Numbered from the stretch's first letter, positions 1-11,329 are shown. The stretch is DNA of 64,000 nucleotides from Diaporthe sp. PMI_573 (GCA_021399435.1 JAJTUP010000031.1:248001-312000), one strand, 5' to 3'. Made by a program: numbers and translations. Notes: generated from the sequence alone by a model not told the origin.

Positions 1-1
1 G

Positions 2-997
2 AGCTTCGGCGAGGGCTCATCGGTCACCACTACCGGACCCGCGAGTTTCGTTAGTGACTCCTTCTTCGCAGTCGGCCAGATGAACAGCTTCCCGCCGCTG
101 GAGACTCCGTCCAACTTCACGACGTACTGGTTTGACGACCCACCTGCGGGCTACAACATACCGGAACTCGCGGGGCACGCGCAGGAGGTATTTGAACATA
201 TGCGCAACTTCTTCCGAGACCCCGATGACAACTACCGCGTCTTTGCTAGAAAGTTCCCTGCGAATCAAAGCACGGGGGCCAGCGCCAAGGCCCGGTCCTT
301 CATGTTTCCCGTCAGTGAGGGCTTGACCATAAAAGAGACTGAACTCATTTTGGCGCACGAGTTGGTCCATAACTGGCCCACTGCAAGCGACGCTGAGAAT
401 GGTTCTTCGGCGGAGTGGTATGTCGAGGGAGTCGCCGACTACTACTCAGCAAATCTCTTGTTCCGCTATGGGATGTATACAGCGGACCAGTACCTCGAGC
501 GGATGAACGAGTTTGCTCGAGCCTACTACGCGAACCCGCTGATCAACCTCACGTTGGACCAGCAACAGGACGACAAGCTTCAAGAGGATGGGAATGCAAT
601 CAATCTCACGTACCAGCGTGGCAACATGTTTCTGGTCCGCGTGGATGCCCTCATCCGATCGAAGACCAACGGAGCCCGCTCAATCGACAATGTCGTCCAA
701 GCGCTGCTGGACCGGACTCGAGCTCATCAGGGTGACACTATCGACGACCTCCTTGACCTCGTGGTCAAGGAACTGGGACCTGAAGCACGCACTGAGTATC
801 AAGACATGTACAACGGTAAACCATTGATCATGCCCGAAAACAGTCTCGGTCCCTGTTTTGCGGTCGAGCAAGTACAGATTCCACAGGAGAAGTGCACATC
901 AACTGCTGCTGGCCTATGCAATAATTTAACCACCTCGGTTATGGCATATCAGTGGAGGAGGAAGCCAGGCGTGAGTGACACGGCGAGTCTGAAGTAA
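2..997 (+). CDS. M61-like gluzincin metallopeptidase, 5' partial
   Basis: The frame is open from base 2 and the first ATG in view is at 80, so the gene probably starts outside the window; 305 residues follow that ATG. Numbering from it, residues 93-97 read HELVH, the zinc-binding HExxH motif, and 19 residues later comes EGVADYY with Glu116 as the likely third zinc ligand. HExxH followed by an E-G-x-x-x-Y-Y helix is the layout of M61 (glycyl aminopeptidase-like) gluzincins, so a metal-dependent peptidase is likely; the substrate is not known. Many N-x-S/T sites and late cysteines would suit a secreted protein, but the signal peptide cannot be seen. Stop TAA at 995-997. No intron is needed in the visible part. 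The peptidase superfamily is fairly sure, the exact family less so. Confidence 0.75.
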   Translation, partial: SFGEGSSVTTTGPASFVSDSFFAVGQMNSFPPLETPSNFTTYWFDDPPAGYNIPELAGHAQEVFEHMRNFFRDPDDNYRVFARKFPANQSTGASAKARSFMFPVSEGLTIKETELILAHELVHNWPTASDAENGSSAEWYVEGVADYYSANLLFRYGMYTADQYLERMNEFARAYYANPLINLTLDQQQDDKLQEDGNAINLTYQRGNMFLVRVDALIRSKTNGARSIDNVVQALLDRTRAHQGDTIDDLLDLVVKELGPEARTEYQDMYNGKPLIMPENSLGPCFAVEQVQIPQEKCTSTAAGLCNNLTTSVMAYQWRRKPGVSDTASLK

Positions 998-1997
998 ATG
1001 GTCAATACATTAATACCAAGAATTGGGTCTAAAGCCAGAGCACGTAACTGCATCGTGTGCAAAATCAGTGATTTCAGCTAATTTCAAGAGATGAAAGCGC
1101 GAGTTGCAGCGACTTCCTGGGCCACCAAACCTGCTGCCGGGTATTATTTAGACTCAACATATGCCTCATTCTCATTGAGTCCTCGAGGCCCCTAGTATGG
1201 GGAATTATCTGTCATCATTTGTCTGATAAACTTGGCGGGGCCAACTACCTAGTAGTATGTACATGGTCCTCGTGTTGTTTCCTCAGTCTTGAATGTGTCT
1301 TCTCGTCTATGTACTTCTTTTAGTATCGAGCTTGATTCAGTCATACAAGATCATTTGAAGGCCGAAGCTATGCAATGAAATTTGCTGACGGGCGGTTATT
1401 ACTCCTCTTTGCATAATGATGCTTGTCGTTACCAGCACATCACGTTATGAGAGATGCAATCAGCCATGCTGATAACTAGTCAGCTAGTAACTGACTCCAT
1501 ATGCACTACTTAGCTGATTGCTACCGGCCATCTGGACCCCAAAACACCCCGGGAAGATGACGCCTGTCAAGATCACATCAACTTTGACAGGCTATAGCTA
1601 TTGCGGGGGTAAAACTCGACGAGAGGCAGCCACCTGACAGAAGTCAAAGTCACGTCTACTAGCCCAACCGGAATTGAGACAGGAGAAGCCGTGTAACTAA
1701 CGTAACTAATCACATTGTCAGTCTTCCTATCTGTACTACAATCTCTATGTAAAAAGAAAAGGGCACATTGCAGTTGCTAGACGGAGTAGTATTGAGGTAT
1801 GCAAAGAACACTTTAGGTAACTAGGAAGAAATCTCGCCCGTAAGCACTAGCCAGGTACCGGTGGGCGAGTAGCCGGCTGACACGTCACCGTGTCAGCAGA
1901 ACGTTCATTCGGACTTCGTTGCATGAGGGCAGATGAGATTTCGCCTACACTCGGATGACTCAATGCGTTCTTGAAGGATGTTCATATCGTGGAGAAT
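998..1997. other. Intergenic, with a diverged repeat copy
   Basis: No convincing ORF. About 1350-1780 resembles 13690-14175. The best part is 1689-1778 against 14083-14172, sharing AGCCGTGTAAC, TACTACAATCTCT and AAAAGAAAAGG(G)CACATT in the same order. The rest is plausibly the upstream region of the HET gene. Confidence 0.5.
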
Positions 1998-2972
1998 ATG
2001 CAGAACACTGACGTATCAACCGAAGATCCGCTTTTCCAGTCTGAAACACAGATGATAACCCAGTCATGGGGTGAAAGCATGGAGATATCGATCTGGGAGG
2101 ACTTCGAGTTGCTCCCTAAGCCTTTAACGTGGTCTGAGGCCGACTCAAGGGAAGAAGACCCGCTACAATATTCGGCGGAGCGGGAATTTCGCACGTCCAG
2201 CAATTTCGGTCTTGATCGCCTACTCCACAATGAGGGTTCACCCTTGGATGAATGGCAATATGGAGAATGGCAATATGTCCAACGTCGACTCATGCGCGAG
2301 CTCAAAGATTTGGTCTCGAGGTCCTACGTTCCTGAGTTTGGAGACGGGGGGCCACGTCCTCTCCGGCTATGGCAAAAGGATTCCGCAGTGCACAATACCG
2401 CGAGCCTCCCCGTGGACAACAAGATATGCCCTACACCTGCTCCAGACTATGATTACACAGGACTGGCGGATATTGACGAAATTCGCATCCTCGATCTCCT
2501 TCCTGGACAAGGAACCGAACCTCTTTCGTTCAACCTGCGCTCTTGCCACCTCAACGATCCTGCAACCAATTACGAAGCGTTCTCGTACGTATGGGGCACC
2601 GAAATGGTAGATGTAGTCTGTGATGGGAACCGATTCAGCTTCCCTCATAGCCTATATCGTGCCCTTGTGGGTTCACGAGACTCGACACAAGTTCGATCTG
2701 TTTGGGCCGACGCGATTTGCATCAACCAGAAAGACGATCAAGAGAAGAGCCACCAGGTTCGTATGATGCGCAGGATCTTCAAGCAAGCACGCCGGGTCCT
2801 AATATGGCTGGACGAAGGCGACGCGCACGTCGCGCAAATCGCATTCGAGCTGGCAGGTCGGGTTCATCAGGGCCAGCTACAAGATATCCCGCCACCTCAA
2901 TCCCCGATCTGGGGCGTGCTCGTCCGTCTGTTTGACAAAGAGTGGTTCAGCCGCATATGGTGTCTACAGGAA
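1998..2972 (+). pseudogene. HET-domain protein, N-terminal part (interrupted gene)
   Basis: The first true ATG is at 1998; the frame is open somewhat further upstream from a TTG. About 325 codons match the start of a fungal heterokaryon-incompatibility (HET) protein: a variable N-terminus, then the HET motifs in order, YEAFSYVWG, WADAICINQ (2704-2730), RVLIWL and WFSRIWCLQE (2943-2972). The family normally continues directly after LQE with a VVLAS-like segment. Here the frame instead runs into unrelated, partly repetitive sequence to a stop at 3218, while the expected continuation lies at 12069. HET proteins trigger cell death when genetically different hyphae fuse. Transcripts from this half would give a truncated protein with a short foreign tail. 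A small in-frame duplication (EWQY-G-EWQY) is visible near 2250-2280. Confidence 0.9.
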
Positions 2973-3345
2973 CCGTCATGTCCGCCTGAACCAGCCGGCC
3001 GCCACCCCGACGGTACCCCGACGGCACCTAAACGGTATCCGGCTGGGGCTACGGGCCGCCTAGTCTGTACGCAGAAATGGCCGGCCGTCCGGTTCTGTTT
3101 TCGGGAATCTTGTTTCTTATCCGAGACTGTTTTCGGGAGCCTTATTTCTTATCTCTTATTTCTTCGTATAGGCTATAGGGGTAGATCTGGTAATCCTTCA
3201 AGCTTCACGCCTATATAGTTTATACTTGGAATATATTATTTATATTCTCTATAACGTGGTTCACCAGTCAGTGGGTCATACCAGTTAGTGGGACACTTTT
3301 GCTAACTTAACCAACTTTTACCAACCCCAGTACCTACCAGGTGCT

Positions 3346-5487
3346 AAAGGGTCAGTTAAAATTGGTACTAATTGGTGCCAACTGCTTTAAATTCCTTATT
3401 TCTAATTGATTCAGTCAATTTAGAGAGGTTGGTACTGCTGCAGTGCTAGTCCAAAGTAGACGACTTTTGGTGGGAAAATCGGCTTCCCCACCAAAATGGA
3501 GCATTTCAGCTATGCAGGATTAACCTTAATCTATACTAGCCAGACCAACTATTTAGGTGGTCCGCCGCGGACTGCTTGAAAATGTACTATTATTTACTTG
3601 GAATCTGAATGACTAGACTCTTCTATATCTTTCTCACAAGTTCTTACATTGTGCCTAGTCTTGCCGTAGTTACCACATCGTCGTTTAGATGGTCCGCCAC
3701 GGACCGCCTCCTCGCTATCACCAGCCATTTTACTAGCTGGCTACTTCCCCTTTTATTTTTCTTTAATTATCGCCTAGGAATCCTCAATACTAAGTACCCC
3801 TCTAAGCTAGACCCGACTTCTTTTAGCCCTCCGGTGCTTAGCAAGCCTAATATTAGCCTTCTTAAGGGTACGGACCTAATTATTTAAAAGAGTGATCTGA
3901 TGCGCCATTGCTTGTGTGCCCTTTATGAACTTCTTAACTACCTGGATAATTGGTGTAGGAGAGCTGCCCTGGTGTGTAGATATCCTGCCCTTAATAAAAC
4001 TTGATTACTGGATAGTCTGGTTAGTGTTAGATAGTGTTTGTGATTCCTATTTTGTTAGTGATATAGGGAGGGATTGTACTAGAGTTTATAGGTAGACATC
4101 TAGTTTGGAAATCATAGAATCTGGGTCCTATGGAGAAATACTAGCCCCTCTAAACCTAGATTTCATGTTTTCTTCTATAAAGACCTTGTCGTGGGCTGCC
4201 TTAAATGTAATGAAGAACTTAGACTTAGTGATGTAGTTAATAGATGCCTGGATAAAGAGATTGATCTTATCACTATATATATACTTTAATAGTAAAAAAT
4301 AATATAATATCTAATAGCTGAAGTAGATGAGATAAGTATAGGGGTATGCTGATAGGGATAATATTGTTGTTGTTATAGTACTACTCGAATTCCGCTAATA
4401 TATAGCTCTCGTATCTATCCAGGATAAGCATCTAGTACTTACCCTTTATCTACTTGATTATGTACTTATTGAAGTGCTAAATCTATTCTAGACTAGTCTC
4501 GTTATCTATCTACCTATTAGGAGTAAGCTTAATAATCCAGCTTGGTAGAAAGCCAGACTCTATAGTCTAGTTAGCAAGGTAGTAGGTACCTTGGATAATT
4601 ACAAATAGCAGGATATACTAGCCCTTCATATTAATATACTTAATAGCTATTACCCATTCCTAGTTTCCAGGCTATATAGATTTAGCCTTTCCCTATCTAT
4701 TAATATATATAATAACCATTGCTATAGTTATTATACCCATCATAAAGCCTGTCTTATCAAAGTTATATAAGTCGTTATCTATAATCCCATACTTGGCTAT
4801 TATGTTATAGAGTAGCTAGAACTAGTTCCTAATAACCTCTAGATCTTCATAGAGGGCCCTCTAGTAGTTATAAGGCTGAGAGAATCTTGTTTTCAAGCTT
4901 GGTTATATATCTATAAAGTATCATACCTAGTTCTTACTAACCAGCTTGCTATCACGCGATGTTAGCAGGAGGTTAGCTATATCTTCTATATTAGAAAGTC
5001 GTATTAGAAATCCTCATATATCTTGCTTAATAATATATTAGATAAGTATTTACTCTTTAATTTAGTCAAGTTTATAATAGTTAATATGTAATTTATCGTA
5101 GTCGTGTTAGTTGTTCATCCTCCTAAAGAGCATACTTCTAGGGACGTTAAAGATATATATAGCCTAGTATATACTTAAAGGTTTCTTTTGATTTTTTTTA
5201 GAGTTCTTAATTACCTGAAGTACTAGTTAGACTTTCTATTCTTTTAGGTAGATTGGTATAGTGGTTGTTGATTTCTAGCATGTTAGATATTTAAGTAGGT
5301 AGAGTAATGCGAGATTGACGCGAAAAATGGAGACGCGATCTATACCAAAAACAAAGCCGCCTACCAAAACTTTAAACTTTCAGACTAGTACTACAACACC
5401 ACTATACCTCTAAATTGACCGAATCAATTGAAAATAAGGAATTTGAGGCAGTTAGTACTAATTGGTGCCAATTTTAACTGACCCTTT
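3346..5487 (-). mobile_element. Fot1/Pogo-type DNA transposon, RIP-degraded
   Basis: About 100-bp imperfect terminal inverted repeats are visible: 3346-3460 matches the reverse complement of roughly 5375-5487, both beginning AAAGGGTCAGTTAAAATTGG at the outside. Between them the minus strand carries a transposase reading frame from about 5290 down to 3890, broken by many TAA/TAG codons. Still readable are NFDKTGFMMG (about 4735-4770, first catalytic Asp context), LILDRYESY (about 4405-4440, second Asp context) and LLQLLD (about 4310-4340, normally LLQPLD). These motifs, their order and the 2.1 kb size identify a Pogo/Fot1 DDE transposase. The strong AT bias and Gln-to-stop changes are the expected result of RIP. 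The element is dead. A clean TA target duplication could not be confirmed. Confidence 0.85.
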
Positions 5488-7058
5488 TGTTAAACGGAAA
5501 CGCTCATTTAGGTGTGGGCGCTGCACGTAGGGAGTTACCCTAGACTTCACGGAAGGAGTTACCCTAGACTTTTTGCTAGTGGCGTGCGCGCTGACAGATG
5601 AGTTTGGTGGCCGTGAGCCGATTTTTTGGGCTGTTTTAAGACCCTAACTTCGAACCTCTGCATTCCCCTTATTTCTTACCCAAAAAGCATGTAACCTAGT
5701 TTGTTAGATAGCCTGATTTCTGAAGTTTATCTGTATTTAGTTTGGTTACTGTCAGGGTTAGGGTTGGCTGGCTGTTTGAAGCCAAAGATGGTGGGTCTGA
5801 GGGCCGAATTTTCCGGCCCCTCCATTCCTGCACCAGAGCCAACCGCAGCGTGCCCAGGGTTGAGGTCATGTCGGAGGGACTGTGAGGAGGGCTGACAGAA
5901 GCCCACTCAAATTCAATGCAAAGTTGTCCAAACCATTCTCAAGCGTCCCAACAAGACCTCAGTGCACCTTACTGCTACCTGACTCTCATTTGATCCACCA
6001 ACCTTCAGAAGATATAATAATAGCCATTACGGCTATAATAGGTAGGTTTTATAGCTATAAGAGGAGTATTATCTCCATATCCGGTATCTTAAATCCCCCC
6101 TTATAATAGAGTATTAATATAATTAGTCTGCTAATAAGCCTTAATAATAGCTATATAATAATAAGGTTAAGGACGCCTTTTATATAGAGTATTAAGGTAG
6201 GGTTATTAAAGTCTTTTAAGTTAAATAAAAGGGTGTACTTGTATAGGTAGGTGGAGAAAAAGGTTATACTAATATTTTAATATATTCTTTACGATATCTA
6301 TAATGGTTATTATAGCACGGGGGGTTTAGGGAAAAGTTAGTAAAATTATTATAGAAGGTATTAAAAAATACTCTAAAATATCACTCTTAGATATTCTCGT
6401 ATTTCTCTATTTATGTTCTAAGGTTATATAAGTATAAAGATAATGTAGACTAATAACCTATAAACTATAATTTATATAAATATTACTAGAACTCTCCTAT
6501 AACAGATTATTAACAGGTAGATATATAATTAGTTAAAAGATTTACAATTATTAGCCAATTAACCCTTAAGCGGATATAAACCATTAATAGGGTATCGAAT
6601 AGTACTTACCAAGCTCGTAAAGCTCGGCGAAACATAGCCATATCTTATTTATCAAGGGGAAACGCTATAAATCAACAAACCCTGGAAGTCGTTCACCAAT
6701 AATACATCACTTATGAACACGAACTGCCCGAATGATGCCAGACACGATCGTACACCGGCGTCTATCCTTGACCACCCTACCTACTTAGACCCTGCCAGCA
6801 TGAATGGTAGCAATTTCGAATGTTTTCCGCCCCAACCCCCAGTGTCTGTTTTGACATCCTGCGAAAAGTCTGAATCCTTCCTCTTAATGCAAATACTCTT
6901 TTGTGTCTGTTCGCACCAGCAGCAAACTCTGGGTAGTGGTTGTTGTTCTATTGGAACTCCTTTTGAGAGTAACACCCTCGGTGAGACTGAAACACCGCAA
7001 CCAAGATTCAATAACTTTATCTCTTCATTGGTCCTTTCTCTTCATTGGTCCTTTCTCT
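5488..7058. other. Insertion interior: AT-rich debris, no gene recognised
   Basis: GGAGTTACCCTAGACTT occurs twice (about 5530 and 5556). From about 5995 to 6660 the sequence is very AT-rich with dense TAATA/TATAT words, typical of RIPed repeats; no family could be read. ORFs at 5701-6106 and 6713-7058 are short, lack recognisable motifs and run into the tandem repeat at 7019. Confidence 0.6.
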
Positions 7059-7085
7059 TCATTGGTCCTTTCTCTTCATTGCTTC
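7019..7085. repeat. 17-bp tandem repeat at a gene's 3' end
   Basis: TCTCTTCATTGGTCCTT is repeated about three and a half times. Read on the minus strand it supplies the last codons (Arg-Lys-Asp-Gln) and stop of the 352-codon gene ending at 7059, so repeat length could change that C-terminus. Confidence 0.9.
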
Positions 7086-8117
7086 TTCATAGCTTGGTGG
7101 TGGCGTCACCTCACGGGGAAACAAGGATCTTGGCCGGCTTTCGTGATTGCCCAAATGACGTGAACTCCCATCTAGATCGACACGTGTGCTGCAAGAGCCT
7201 GGACCTGTGATGACTCCGCGTTCAATCTCCAAAGAGGTGGTGAGAGATAAGCCGTGTTGTGCAGCCAAGTCACGAGCAGCCCTAATCAGCGGCTCTCTTA
7301 GATAGCCCGATGCGAAGTGAGGGATAAGTTCGTTCACGTCGACAGATAGCTTGCGCCTGAGTCGACCTGCTCCCTTCTCTGGTATCTCGGAAACCATCTC
7401 CTGGACTACGCCTGTATATCCCGTCAATCCGACCTTGTAGTCTGAAGGACTGATCTCTCGGCGACGTGTATAAAGCCAATAGGCCATGATCGCAATTTCC
7501 GCGAAAGCCCGATCCGACCGCCAGTAGAAATTCCGGGATATTTGCTTGCTTGCTTTGACCAGATATGGTTTCGTAATGGAGTCGTTCCCGCAATCGTAAG
7601 CAAATTCAGCAACTAGCCGGCCGAAGCAAAGAAAATCCGGCAGGGTGGTGAAGTCCTTAAAAAGGATTGAGACTCCCTTGAAAGGGTGTTCCCCAAAGCC
7701 GTAGTCAACCAGAAACATGTGCTCGAACAGGGGCTGAAGTTGATCGTCGTATTTGGCAGCATGCCTGGGTAGAAGTTCGTGGGGACCTAGTGGTGGGAGC
7801 GTCCTCGGGTCTGAGACCACAGCACTGCTGCATTCTTGGTCGAACAGTATAGCAGCGGTAGAGATCAGAAACAAGTGACCGTTGGGGAACATGAAGCCGT
7901 ACGGTGGGATGTCAAGCTTTTTGAAGACGGCTCCTTGTATCGTGCGCAAAGAGCGTATCCAACCCTGATTCAGTTCCGTCTTCATGAGTGTGGCGTACTC
8001 TGGTCTCTCTGGACGAAGTGTGTTTGTGTTGAACTTCTCATCCCGCTCAGGCAGGCATAATTTGTCGATTTCTTGTAGTTCGGGCTCCTCGAGGCCTGCT
8101 ACTTGTCCACATGCCAT
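7059..8117 (-). CDS. Uncharacterised 352-aa fungal protein with PY motif
   Basis: Single uninterrupted frame, ATG at 8117, stop at 7059. I do not recognise a family. The composition is ordinary and balanced, with few Cys, no signal peptide and no clear membrane helix, suggesting a cytosolic protein. The C-terminus contains PPPSYEEAM, a PPxY-type motif of the kind bound by WW domains of Rsp5/Nedd4 ubiquitin ligases (inference). It lies inside the insertion that splits the HET gene, yet shows no stop or frameshift, while the neighbouring repeats are RIPed. It is therefore either single-copy cargo that escaped RIP, a recent arrival, or a host gene trapped between separate insertions. Its last codons come from a 17-bp tandem repeat. 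The coding call is good; the function is unknown. Confidence 0.75.
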   Translation of the reverse strand: MACGQVAGLEEPELQEIDKLCLPERDEKFNTNTLRPERPEYATLMKTELNQGWIRSLRTIQGAVFKKLDIPPYGFMFPNGHLFLISTAAILFDQECSSAVVSDPRTLPPLGPHELLPRHAAKYDDQLQPLFEHMFLVDYGFGEHPFKGVSILFKDFTTLPDFLCFGRLVAEFAYDCGNDSITKPYLVKASKQISRNFYWRSDRAFAEIAIMAYWLYTRRREISPSDYKVGLTGYTGVVQEMVSEIPEKGAGRLRRKLSVDVNELIPHFASGYLREPLIRAARDLAAQHGLSLTTSLEIERGVITGPGSCSTRVDLDGSSRHLGNHESRPRSLFPREVTPPPSYEEAMKRKDQ

Positions 8118-9459
8118 GATGGTGCCGGTTTCTAAAAGTGCTGCTCGAGGTGAACTACCCCTTGTGGATGAGGGGACTGGGAGTGCATGAAATCCTGTGA
8201 CTGCCCAATGTTCGTCTTTGTCAATTAGTGAGGCCTATTTAAGGCCTGACGGGGTTTTGCAAAGAACCAAGGGTAATATTTAGGAGGAGGTCTTTCTGAT
8301 GCAGGGTTTGGTTCGAGGGTTCAAGGTGCACCAAATTCAGTTGATTTTACGAGTAGGTCTGCCCAAGGAAGAAAAAGAAGGAAGGAAGCTATCTGCAGCC
8401 AGCGGCCAGCGGTGGGAAGGCGTAGGGCGGTGGGATGGGTCTTATCGAGAAGGGGACCTGCAGGGAAACCCCACAGGGCCCAACCTCACTAGCCCCGGCA
8501 CGTGCCAAAAAGGACTGTTCCGAGTTATAAATCATGTCATTGCCTGACCAGGTTAGTTACTGCCTAGGTAATTAAGTGCCTGACGGGTTTGGAATCCGGG
8601 GGTGCGTAGCTCACGCTCTTAGCAAGCCCGCCGCAGGAACTCTGGCAGGACCTCCGTGGTAGGACCTCTAGCAAAGCAAGACCCGTGAAGCGGCGCCGTG
8701 GCAGCTCCGGTGTGGGGTACGTTACGGGCATACTAGGTGACGAAGGACTGGGAGGCATCCTCGAAGAAGCTGTCCATCTGATTTTGTGGTTGTCACATGT
8801 ACTGCCAGTGTATCCCATCAGACGCCGGGCTCCGCACAGACAATATAGAGAGCACCGGAGGACCGAAGGGTTTGATTTGCAGCTTAATTCTAGGGTGAGT
8901 AGTGTCTCCAACTTGAAGAAAACCACCTGGGCATTCACGTCCCCAGGCCGGACATGCAAAATCAATCAACCAGGCAGCCAGGCCGTCCTGGCGACAGACT
9001 CGGACTTGCTCTACCTCAGCCCTTGGGACTCCTGACATCTCGAGTTGGAGCGTTCGACCTGCCGCCTGCATTCAAATATTGTCATGCCTTTCCAGCAGAC
9101 ATCACTGAATGAGCCAATAGTTTGTAAATCTATGGATCATGCTTGCCCAGTCTTTCCGTGATTCCAACGCCTCAGTCATGGGAAGCCACGAGGCTCCGCA
9201 ACGTTGTCTCCCAACTCTAGATCTTCTGCAATAATATAGGTCTGCCGCCTCAAAGGCTTTGATTGACGTGAAGAAACCTTCCGGCGGCACCTGCCATAGA
9301 GTCTTCCGTGACCCGTAAGTTACGTCAAATCATGCGATGGCTCCTGAGTCTTTCCTCCACTGCTCCAGGACTCGGAGCCGTCCAGATCTGTTAAGTCTTG
9401 ATTTTCTCCTGCTTTCCTCTTTTCGTCTTCTTGTCTTCTTCTTCAGCCAGACAGACACC
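8118..9459. other. Insertion interior, no gene recognised
   Basis: Several overlapping ORFs of 60-130 codons on both strands (8299-8547, 8564-9071, 9102-9290) show no motif, consistent codon use or splice pattern. The first few hundred bases probably hold the promoter of the minus-strand gene starting at 8117. CT-rich sequence at 9395-9450 resembles a fungal promoter or leader before the ATG at 9460. Confidence 0.5.
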
Positions 9460-9935
9460 ATGACGACCGGTACGTACCACACAGTCTCTCACAGTCCACT
9501 GCCGACATCTGGATTGTGACTTCAACATTGCTAATAAATTCGACAGTTTCGTTTTTCGAGGGCTTTGCGGCGAGCTTGCTCGCCACTTTTTTCTGGTCCT
9601 AGTTTGGCCGGATGACGTTGGTGATCTGGTGGCTCGTGGCGCAAGTGGTGGCGGCAGTGCGGGTGGTCTGGCGGTGGCTGGACCGGGGAAACCCGGAGAC
9701 TTGGGGCGGGTTTGTGCGCTCCACGCTGGCACGGAAGCTGAATGCCGTGTGGAGGAAGGGTCGTGCCGTGTGGGAGGAGAAGGGTCTTCCGCGGGTGGCC
9801 CATTTGGTGGCCCGTTGGAAGGAGAGTTTTGGGCCTATCTTCGTCATAATCCTCCGTTGGGTGGAGGAGGAGGCCGACGATGTGCGGGAGCGGGCGAGGC
9901 GAGCCCGGATGAGAATCGAGTTGTGGTGGTACTAG
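9460..9935 (+). CDS. Possible small membrane-associated protein, doubtful
   Basis: A CT-rich leader precedes ATGACGACCG (9460-9469), followed by GTACGT, a branch-like GCTAATAA and CGACAG. Splicing 9469 to 9547 gives a short hydrophobic peptide that stops at TAG 9600-9602. The same frame continues from ATG 9612 for 107 codons to 9935, beginning MTLVIWWLVAQVVAAV, a hydrophobic helix, then rich in Trp, Arg and Val. Either the gene starts at 9612, or the TAG is a nonsense mutation splitting one small membrane protein, or the TAG is itself a splice acceptor. No family is recognised, and the second frame's Gly-rich translation is an artefact. It lies inside the insertion. Low confidence that it is a gene. 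Confidence 0.3.
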
Positions 9936-10845
9936 GGGGGTAGACGCGAGAAGGGCTTGGGAACCCGAAAGTTACCCACATGTCATCATGGGCTTGGGAA
10001 CCCAAAAGTTACCCTTGTTGTTATTGTTGTTTTTGTTTTTCTTTCCAAAACCCCAGTATTCTTATCCCATCCGAAGCTTCTCACCTCACCGCGGTGGATG
10101 GGTGGAACTCATCAGATTTGTTCGCTGATGTGCTAAGAAGAAGCAACTGTACATATCTTTGGTACTACTTCATTCAATCAGTGGTTTCGCCTAGAGCCAA
10201 GGGGAAGCAGAAGTTGGCGCTCCTCCTTATCGACTCATATGCCGATAGAGTACAGTGCCTGTAACAAAGCGGCTTAAATATCAAAAGATGCAACTGAATC
10301 AACACTACACGCCGGTGCAAGCCCAGATTCGTCCGCACCCCAGACAAGAGTGCGGAAATAGCTCAACAGAGATCTATCTTTCGCGCAGCGATATTCTGGA
10401 GTGTATTCCCGCTATTCTTAAAAGCCTTGTACATAACCTTGAGAAGTTTCCGGTGCTATGGGTTTATATATCGACTATTTGTATTTGTTTGAGTTCCTCT
10501 ATTTAGCTGGAAACCACAGTTAGTGTCCTAGAAGGACAAGACATAATTAAAAAAAAAAACAGTAATTTTTGCCATGCAGGATTTTTTATAGTGACTTTGC
10601 AATCTTCTGCAAACCTGTCTGTAGTTAGAAGCCGCCCGCCATTCTGCGCTAGAAGCCGTAGCGTTGGGCCGTGCCTAGTCTGTTTGTGCCGGTGCTGTTG
10701 ATAAGCCGTCAGCCCGTCGAGGTTGAAGCTATCGCGGGCCGCGAGCTAGTCTGACGCCGTCAAGCACTATGTGAAAGTGCCATCGCTGTGTGACTTAGGC
10801 CTTCGAATACAAGTTGGCCAAAATGGGCGATGATAAAAGCAGCTA
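9936..10845. other. Insertion interior, short direct repeat only
   Basis: GGGCTTGGGAACCC(G/A)AAAGTTACCC occurs twice (about 9953 and 9988). A GT-rich run follows at about 10015-10040 and a poly-A run at about 10550. A GC-rich stretch at 10630-10750 contains GGGCCGTGCCTAGTCTGT, similar to GGGCCGCCTAGTCTGT at about 3052 near the left end of the insertion. No gene recognised. Confidence 0.5.
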
Positions 10846-11329
10846 TTGCCCCGATCTCGTGGGACACGCACAGGTTCTGGCTCTGCTCTGCAAACACACC
10901 CATCACGACCTTGTTCCGCTACATTGCAAGACCACATAAAAGCAATCATTCAGCCTGCCGCGCCACCAAAGCCGAGACGACTGCCAGTCAAGCTTGAACC
11001 AGTGCACACGTCAGGTAAGGCAACCACATTCTATTGTCTGGATACATAGACCTGACAGCTCACAAACAGCCACAGAAATAGACTTTGACTATAACGAGCA
11101 AGTCTATACCGATACAAGGACATTGTTTGCAAAGGCAAAGGAGCGCGACGACAAGGGACCTCGCATAACCAAACAGATCGACATGTTTATTGCCACCTTG
11201 GAGAAGTTTGAGGACTATTCTGAATAAATAGACCAGCTTATTGCTCTTAAAACAATGATTAAAAACAACAAGTCAAAGAGAGGAAAGAAGGCAGCCGAGG
11301 ATAGAAAGCGTTTCTTTGACAAGATTTAA
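10846..11329 (+). pseudogene. Decayed two-exon ORF of unknown family
   Basis: The frame from 10846 reads (...)ATLQDHIKAIIQPAAPP(...) and reaches a good donor (GTAAGG at 11015). Joined to the acceptor CAAACAG before CCACAGAAATAG it continues in phase as ATEIDFDYNEQVYTD to a TAA at 11225-11227. The same frame continues beyond that TAA as IDQLIALKTMIKNNKSKRGKK and ends at TAA 11327-11329. No ATG opens the frame (only TTG at 10846). A stop where Gln (CAA to TAA) would suit, plus the missing start, points to RIP-type decay. The tail is basic and helical. I do not recognise the family. Confidence 0.5.
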
